From assembly GCA_030696545.1 (NCBI GenBank), contig JAUYSA010000471.1, positions 1 through 17,844 of the forward strand: 17,844 nt of DNA, read 5' to 3'. The translations under genes and the position numbers were made by a program. Within the stretch, counting starts at the first letter, position 1. Each line of letters begins with the position of its first letter. Under the pieces are notes generated by a model. The model did no database searches, was not told where the DNA came from, and worked only from the letters and a program-made list of their open reading frames with translations. The stretch is from Hyphomonadaceae bacterium (GTDB lineage Bacteria > Pseudomonadota > Alphaproteobacteria > Caulobacterales > Hyphomonadaceae). This document shows, one piece after another, positions 13,150-17,844 of the stretch.

Positions 13150-13598
13150 TCAAGCTGCTAGATCGCTCAACTTCAGACTGGCTAGGATGCGGCAGCTCAG
13201 GCCAGCAGCCAGTCCAAGGGCTTCTGCACGGCGACCGGCGTCGATGCTGGCGTCACGCGCCACTGAGCGAAGGCGGCGCATTGTGTCGACATACCGCCTG
13301 ACCGGCTCAAGTTTGTCAGCGGCGAGGGCCGCCTTCGCGTGTTCAAAGGCTGCGTCGCCATCGGTGAACACTGAACTCTCCCAGTAGTTCTGGCGTAGAG
13401 ACCAAATCGGCACACTCGGATGCCTTCGGTCTGCGACGTCGCATAGTTCGCGCCGGGGCCAAATCGTGCACCGAGCGCAGATGCCTCCGCAGCGGAGAAC
13501 TCGTACCATCCGGCGTCATCCGCTACAGGACGCGCAAAGCGTAGGGGCTCCCATGTACAGCCGCAGTCCAAGCGACCATTGAGCGGCTTCAGCGCCTT
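13150..13598 (-). pseudogene. Hypothetical gene split by a frameshift
   Basis: Two minus-strand frames look like real protein in succession. The upper one (about 13598-13440) reads LKPLNGRLDCGCTWEPLRFA, then RPVADDAGWYEFS and AAEASALGARFGPG. Its continuation turns into Arg/Cys-rich shadow sequence, while the neighbouring frame from about 13430 down to 13150 becomes protein-like: HPSVPIWSLRQNYWESSVFT, then DGDAAFEHAKAALAADKLEP and a helical Arg/Ala-rich end. One base gained or lost near 13430-13450 would join them into one protein of about 145 residues. I do not recognise the family. No good start or ribosome site is visible. A sequencing error instead of a true mutation is possible. Confidence 0.4.
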
Positions 13599-13984
13599 GC
13601 CTCAACAGCGACTGACAACGGACGCCGCGCTCAGTTGCTAGCTCTGATTGAGGCGGAGAAGCGCAAGATGCAGCCTGCAAAGGGGCCGCGAGACGCATAT
13701 TGATCCAAAGCGAGAACGATGTCGGGCCGTGGGTGCTGTCGAGGTGAACGGTCGATGGTTCGTGTCGAGGATCGCTCGGCAAACGCGGTGTGACCGTGAA
13801 CTGAAGTGTGCTTTGCGCCACAGGGGTTAGCGCGTCACTCAAGCCTGAGCCAATGCGATCGGGGTAGCCGCCGACCGAGGGCTCCCTGTGATGCGTGACG
13901 CTCGTTTGCGCGCTTCTGAGGAACTGTTTTTGACCTAGTGGCCTAAAATTTCAGTGGGACGAGGCGCCCGAAAGGTGGTGCTCT
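13599..13984. other. Gap with one helical coding-like scrap
   Basis: No intact gene. On the plus strand, from about 13556 to 13703, one frame reads ATIERLQRLASTATDNGRRA, then QLLALIEAEKRK and stop. It has the look of a small helical protein but has no usable start codon after the upstream stop at about 13545, so it is probably a remnant. The remainder, 13704-13984, shows nothing coding. Confidence 0.3.
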
Positions 13985-14137
13985 ATGCAGACTGGAGAAC
14001 ACTACGTCGTCCAAGCTAAGCAGCTTGAGGAGCTCGCGGCGAAGGTGAAGCTGCTTGGCGCCCGCGAGGTGATCCTGCATGCGGCCGACTTGTCACGACG
14101 ACGACCGAAACGCTTGGGAAGGGCGATTGAGGACTAA
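13985..14137 (+). CDS. Small hypothetical protein, 50 aa
   Basis: A 50-codon frame: MQTGEHYVVQAKQLEELAAK, then VKLLGAREVILHAADLSRRR and a basic end, TAA at 14135. It is a short helical protein with no cysteines and no membrane segment. AAAGGTGG lies about 6 bases before the ATG, a believable ribosome site, and the amino-acid mix is protein-like. I do not know the family. It converges on the end of the transposition ATPase gene, about 250 bases away. A basic partner or regulator of the element is one guess; a chance frame is the alternative. Confidence 0.5.
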   Translation: MQTGEHYVVQAKQLEELAAKVKLLGAREVILHAADLSRRRPKRLGRAIED

Positions 14138-14383
14138 CGCATCCAGCCGGTCGAAACCGAAGGACAGGAAAACCCATTTGCGCCAGAGCGCTTCGAGCGC
14201 GTGCTCTTGGTCGGGACCCACCTTCGCGGAAGGCATTATGGCCAGCGGTCACGTGCACTGCACCAACAGGTCGAACACATGGCCGCACCGACCAGCTTAG
14301 CCGAACGTCCAGAACATCCTTGCCAACGGAGAGCCGTCCACACATGGCGCATCGACGACCTCGGCGATCACGAGCATGGCCTG

Positions 14384-15184
14384 TCAGGCGATTTGCAAGA
14401 CTCCTCGCACGGTCGCCTGGTTTATGCTTTCCCCGTCCGCGGTCTCGGCAAGCTCCTCAAGAAGATCCGCCACGCGTCGCAGGCTCCGCACCGTCCGTGG
14501 ACCGCCGAAGCTGCGAATGATCATGGCCACGGCATCAGGCTCTGCATCCGCCCGAGCGCTGATGAAGAGCCGCAGGTCCTCATCGGTGAGCTCATCATAG
14601 GCGAGCGTCTGCACGTATAAGGCCCGGTCCGCGACGGCTGCGGATATGACGCTGTTGCGTCCACCGGCCAGTGAGAACTCACTATTCCCGACAAACACGA
14701 GCCCAAGCGGGAACGGAGCATAGCAACGATCGGTGTCGTTCCAGTAGCGGAGCGCGTCGATGGATTCTCGAGACAGGTTCTGTGCTTCATCGAAGATCAC
14801 TGTCAGCCTGCCGAGTTTGCCCGGCTCGTGCTCACCCTGTCGCACCGCGTCCGCATCAACGCCAGCCCAGTGGCACATGGTCGAATAAATCTTCTGACGC
14901 AGCTCCCAAAGCGAAGTCGGAGCATGCTTGAGCGACGAGCCGCCCAGGCGGCGGAGCCCCTCAAGCAGGTGCTGCAGGACCAAGACTTCCTTGGCGTTCT
15001 GCCGCGCGATCTTCACCACCACCATCTCGTCTGGCCGGCGGGAGCAGGCGACGTCAATGGCGGTGGTTTTGCCGATCCCAGGGGGACCAGAAAACACTGA
15101 AATACGCCGTCGCTCGTGGGTCGCCTGGATCCGTGCAATCAGCCGGCGGGCGATCGAGGTTGCAACGTAGGCGTCAGTCAGCAT
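14384..15184 (-). CDS. AAA ATPase, transposition helper (MuB/TniB-like)
   Basis: A 266-residue AAA-type ATPase. The Walker A motif is GPPGIGKTT (residues 33-41), the Walker B is LTVIFDEAQN (127-136), and LGLVFVGN carries the sensor-1 Asn. Helpers of this type (MuB, TniB, IstB relatives) form ATP-dependent filaments on target DNA, deliver it to the DDE transposase and grant target immunity. The long N-terminal HTH of phage MuB is missing, as in TniB. I chose ATG at 15184; it overlaps the transposase stop by 11 bases, so the two genes are translationally coupled. The GTG at 15232 would read far into the transposase gene. The 14138-14383 stretch after its stop holds no further transposition gene such as a TniQ. 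Confidence 0.85.
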   Translation of the reverse strand: MLTDAYVATSIARRLIARIQATHERRRISVFSGPPGIGKTTAIDVACSRRPDEMVVVKIARQNAKEVLVLQHLLEGLRRLGGSSLKHAPTSLWELRQKIYSTMCHWAGVDADAVRQGEHEPGKLGRLTVIFDEAQNLSRESIDALRYWNDTDRCYAPFPLGLVFVGNSEFSLAGGRNSVISAAVADRALYVQTLAYDELTDEDLRLFISARADAEPDAVAMIIRSFGGPRTVRSLRRVADLLEELAETADGESINQATVRGVLQIA

Positions 15185-17144
15185 CACGTTGCTTTCGTTC
15201 CAGCCGCTGGGTGATTTCCATTTCGCGCGCACGAAGGCGATCCGCTGCCGCCGGCTCTAGGCGCGGTGCTTGAGGCTCTGCCGCCATCACCTTGCCACGC
15301 ACCTCGACGTCACTCCCGAGATCAATCCTCGCACCAATGAAAGCTGGCTGTTCCTGGGCTTGGCGCTTCGACCAGCGGATTTTCGCCGCGACCGGGTCGA
15401 GCTTCGGCGCGCCTCGCGCTAGCTCTGAGACGTATTTAGATTGCGCAGCCTGATGACGGCTTGAGACCTGCGCCCCCTCGATCCACCGGGCTGGAAAGAG
15501 CTGCTCGCGCTGCAGGTACACCCATTGCTCGCCGAGCTTCGCCAGCGGCATGGCGCCACGCCGCCAGGGCAGCGCAAGATCGACAGTGGTGCGGGAGGGG
15601 AGGGCGGCGAGCAACTCGTGCGTGAAACGTTGCCCGCCGATCTTCAGAACGCCGCGATCAGAGCGCCGGCTGTCGTGATCTGAGAACGCCGCATCGAGGG
15701 CGACCGGATCAACAGCTGCGCTCCGCCAGCCAGCAGCGACTTTGGACTGCAGCCACTCCTCGGGCGAGCGGTCAGCCCATTGGCCGCCAACCGGTCGCTG
15801 GTCGTGAGCGGTGATCAGACCCTGCACCGTGCGGCAGAACTCATCCCAGCTGCCTGGAAACGGCTTCGGCGGCTTGCCGATGGTCTGGGTCTTCTTGGCC
15901 ATGCGGTTTGCGCCGGCATAGCCGGGGAGCAGGGAGAACACGTAGCGATCGAGACGTGCGAACAGGCTTTCGATGGGCTTGGCCGAGGCATTGTACGGAC
16001 GCGCATAGATCAGCGTCCGCACTCCCGGCTCATTCAGCTGCTGCAGCGCGCCGTCGATCTTTGCGAGCGCCCCGAACTCCGAGCCGTTGTCCAGATAGAG
16101 CCCTTGGGGGAAGCCCCAGTTGGGCGAGGTGACCATCGCCAAGAAACCTTCGATCACATGTTCCTGGCGAACGCCCTCTCCGCGCTCGAGGAGCACGAGG
16201 TGGACGAACACCCGGCCGGTGCCGGCGTCCATGAAGGCGACGATCTTCGGCCACGCTGGTGAGCCGTCCACACGTGTGACGATGACGTCCAAGTGCTTCA
16301 CGTCGGCGACGATGCGTTCCATCGGCGCCAAATCTGTCCAGTCCCTGCGGATACGCGGCTTGGCGTCGTCGAAGGCTTTCCGGTCATTCCGACGCGTGTT
16401 GACCACGCGGTAGAGTGCGAAACGCTCGACGTAGCGTCGGCTGAGGCGAATCGCGTCGGCCGGCAGTTGCACGCCTCGCCGCTCGCAGATCTCGAGCAGC
16501 AAGAACTCGGCGAGCCTTCGGACCTCTCGACTGCCGGCTTGTTCCGCGCGCGACGCCCAGAGACCCTTCAGCGCCGCCTCAAGTTCGGCCGCAATATCTC
16601 GATGAAGCCGATCGCTGTAGCTACGGCAGCGGAAGGCGCGATCGAAGACCCGAGAGACCAGCACACGAGCTAATCCGGCGTTCGAGGGGCGCGCTCGCGA
16701 CAGACCACGAAAGCCGTGCTGTTCATACTGGCTAAGCCACCGATACAGCGTGCGTTTGCTGCACCCGATAGCCCGTGCAGCCTCGGCGATTGCAACGGCT
16801 CGATCTGGTGATTGGCAGGGGTGAGCGAACGCGGTTGAGATGGTGTCCCAGCGGCGCAGCGCGACGTGGTCCTGCTCGACAGTCGATCGCAGAGCCGGCA
16901 GCTGCCGGGCATTGCGAACGGCTTTATCTGCCGGGCGAAGTTCGTCAGGCAAACTGGCTACGCTGACCTGATAGGCGAGGCCTCCGCGTGCGCGGAGACG
17001 ACGGACGCGGATCGCAGCATCCCGCCAAGGCTTGCCTTGCGCGCCCTGCCTGAGCGCTTTCCTAGCGGCCTGGACGCTGATGCCAGCAAGCTTGGCGAAG
17101 GCGTCCGTCGAGATCCACGGCTCTGAGGCGCTGAAGCTCTCCAT
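15174..17144 (-). CDS. MuA-like DDE transposase
   Basis: A 656-residue Mu-type transposase. Domain order: an N-terminal Mu HTH (EPWISTDAFAKLAGISVQAA with GKPWRDAAIRVRR), a second HTH at about 114-155 (EAARAIGCSKRTLYRWLSQY), an integrase-core RNase H fold at about 270-395, and a Mu C-terminal beta-barrel after about 460. The catalytic triad is intact by motif: Asp281 (ERIVADVKHLD), Asp352 (GLYLDNGSEFG) and Glu392 (AKPIESLFARLD), close to the spacing of phage MuA. It should bind element ends and carry out strand transfer. ATG at 17144 lies one base after the phosphatase stop; a TTG at 17159 in the same frame would overlap it. Neither start has a strong ribosome site, so translation is probably coupled to the upstream gene. 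Confidence 0.92.
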   Translation of the reverse strand: MESFSASEPWISTDAFAKLAGISVQAARKALRQGAQGKPWRDAAIRVRRLRARGGLAYQVSVASLPDELRPADKAVRNARQLPALRSTVEQDHVALRRWDTISTAFAHPCQSPDRAVAIAEAARAIGCSKRTLYRWLSQYEQHGFRGLSRARPSNAGLARVLVSRVFDRAFRCRSYSDRLHRDIAAELEAALKGLWASRAEQAGSREVRRLAEFLLLEICERRGVQLPADAIRLSRRYVERFALYRVVNTRRNDRKAFDDAKPRIRRDWTDLAPMERIVADVKHLDVIVTRVDGSPAWPKIVAFMDAGTGRVFVHLVLLERGEGVRQEHVIEGFLAMVTSPNWGFPQGLYLDNGSEFGALAKIDGALQQLNEPGVRTLIYARPYNASAKPIESLFARLDRYVFSLLPGYAGANRMAKKTQTIGKPPKPFPGSWDEFCRTVQGLITAHDQRPVGGQWADRSPEEWLQSKVAAGWRSAAVDPVALDAAFSDHDSRRSDRGVLKIGGQRFTHELLAALPSRTTVDLALPWRRGAMPLAKLGEQWVYLQREQLFPARWIEGAQVSSRHQAAQSKYVSELARGAPKLDPVAAKIRWSKRQAQEQPAFIGARIDLGSDVEVRGKVMAAEPQAPRLEPAAADRLRAREMEITQRLERKQRDAD

Positions 17145-17145
17145 A

Positions 17146-17844
17146 TCAGACGGCGACAAAGTTGGAGGCCGACAGCTCAGGAGCGCCGTCGAACCGATAG
17201 GCGACTAGCGGCCCGCCCTTGGCCACGCTGTAGTCCACGCACGCGACCCGGCGCGATGCGGGAGCCCGGGGTCCCTCGGGATCAAACCAATAGTGTCCGA
17301 TGAAGGTCGGGCGGTCTGGTTCCGCGATGCGGCTGTCTGGAGGAATATCGCCCTCCGGAAGCGTCACGCCGGATGGGCCGATATAGGCCTCACGAAGGCT
17401 CACCAGCTGCGGATCCCACCAGCGCGTGCGGATCGCGGTGCGGATGTGTTCATCCTTATCGGTGAACGTCGCGCCGCCTGGCAGCTCGACCTCTACGCCC
17501 TTAAGCAGCGTGTCGACCGCATCATAGATGTCCGAGCCTGGCCGGCTGGCGGCGTCGATGTCGCCGGGCGTCAGGCGCCCCTGATCGCCAAGACGCGACT
17601 TAAGGACTGCGGCGTGGCCGGGGCTCCAGCAGGCGTGCACGACGCGAAAGCTCGTCTCCTCGAGCCACAGCGGCAGCTGATAGAACCAGTCGATCCACGC
17701 CCGATGTTCTGGAGTGTCTGCGCCGACCTCGCTCAGGAAGGCCGCGTGTTGATGGCGATTCTTCTCGCCTTTAGGTCCCACGCGCGTCCGAAGGTGATCT
17801 CCCTCGATGTCTGCGTGCGGCGTTGCCCAGGCGATCGCATTGAG
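17146..17844 (-). CDS. Metallophosphoesterase, N-terminus beyond the window
   Basis: At least 233 residues, open to the window edge, so the start and the N-terminal GD-x-HG metal motif lie outside. What is visible, NAIAWATPHADIEGDHLRTR with KGEKNRHQHAAFL, fits the region after GNHE in calcineurin-like serine/threonine or diadenosine tetraphosphate phosphatases. FRVVHACW supplies the metal-binding His strand, and FIGHYWFDPEG with VACVDYSVAKGGPLVAYRFD gives the final GH and closing strands. The stop at 17146 is followed after one base by the transposase ATG, so both are in one operon. The C-terminus looks complete. It may be cargo of the transposon or an accessory whose role in transposition is unknown. 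Confidence 0.8.
   Translation of the reverse strand, partial: LNAIAWATPHADIEGDHLRTRVGPKGEKNRHQHAAFLSEVGADTPEHRAWIDWFYQLPLWLEETSFRVVHACWSPGHAAVLKSRLGDQGRLTPGDIDAASRPGSDIYDAVDTLLKGVEVELPGGATFTDKDEHIRTAIRTRWWDPQLVSLREAYIGPSGVTLPEGDIPPDSRIAEPDRPTFIGHYWFDPEGPRAPASRRVACVDYSVAKGGPLVAYRFDGAPELSASNFVAV

Noticed and set aside
14093..14236. Minus-strand frame of 47 codons containing EALWRKWVFLSFGFDRLDAL
   Set aside because: Protein-like wording but no ribosome site, and it overlaps the end of the better-supported 50-aa gene on the other strand. It could be a remnant.
1..17844. CRISPR array, rRNA, complete tRNA, or general-stress (GGAAC-N16/17-CGTT) promoters
   Set aside because: Looked for by eye. No regularly spaced repeats, no rRNA and no full tRNA cloverleaf were found. 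No GGAAC element checked upstream of the small stress-like genes had a matching CGTT at the right spacing.

Overview
The window reads as GC-rich alphaproteobacterial chromosome, most likely Caulobacterales or Sphingomonadales. This rests on the GTTC-N7-GTTC type of LexA box at 12705, a DUF6894-like small protein, the style of the small membrane proteins and lipoproteins, and GC-rich third codon positions. It is an accessory, heavily rearranged stretch. Intact genes are short operons or single genes separated by decayed fragments and pieces of insertion sequences.

Region 1 (1-5180) is a decaying stress or low-oxygen neighbourhood. On the minus strand lie an intact OsmC-family peroxiredoxin (940-1440), an intact two-domain universal stress protein (1709-2554) and a conserved 75-residue protein (3151-3378). 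Between them are gene relics: the C-terminus of an IS6-like transposase (620-831), the C-terminus of a second universal stress protein (2722-2911), the C-terminus of an acetoin reductase-like short-chain dehydrogenase (3440-3625), and on the plus strand a scrap of a copper-type P1B ATPase (4442-4519). A DUF1269 glycine-zipper membrane protein (4724-5179) closes the region.

Region 2 (5180-8712) is the strongest candidate for an undescribed system. Three plus-strand genes are closely spaced: a 228-residue protein with a HEPN-type RN-x3-H motif, a 323-residue protein of no family I recognise, and a 246-residue protein with a second HEPN-type motif (RN-x4-H). A protein with an N-terminal helix-turn-helix and a GIY-YIG nuclease domain is encoded convergently. 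Just upstream (5291-5314, minus strand) lies a sequence resembling the anticodon arm of tRNA-Arg(TCT) without the rest of a tRNA. It could be an old integration scar.

Region 3 (8713-11500) holds small envelope proteins: a small membrane protein that looks C-terminally shortened, two small lipoproteins, a DUF6894-like protein, a 24-residue single-helix membrane protein (10419-10493) and a CDGSH iron-sulfur protein.

Region 4 (11555-14383) is mobile-DNA debris. It has a short tyrosine recombinase with all catalytic residues, the 5' end of an IS1182-like element fused to an unrelated coding fragment, a zinc-ribbon gene with a perfect LexA box 11 bases upstream of its start, a strong terminator, and a frameshifted gene.

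Region 5 (14384-17844) is one minus-strand operon: a metallophosphoesterase cut by the window edge, a MuA-like DDE transposase and a MuB/TniB-like AAA ATPase. The genes abut or overlap, so the phosphatase is probably carried within the element, which must extend beyond the window.
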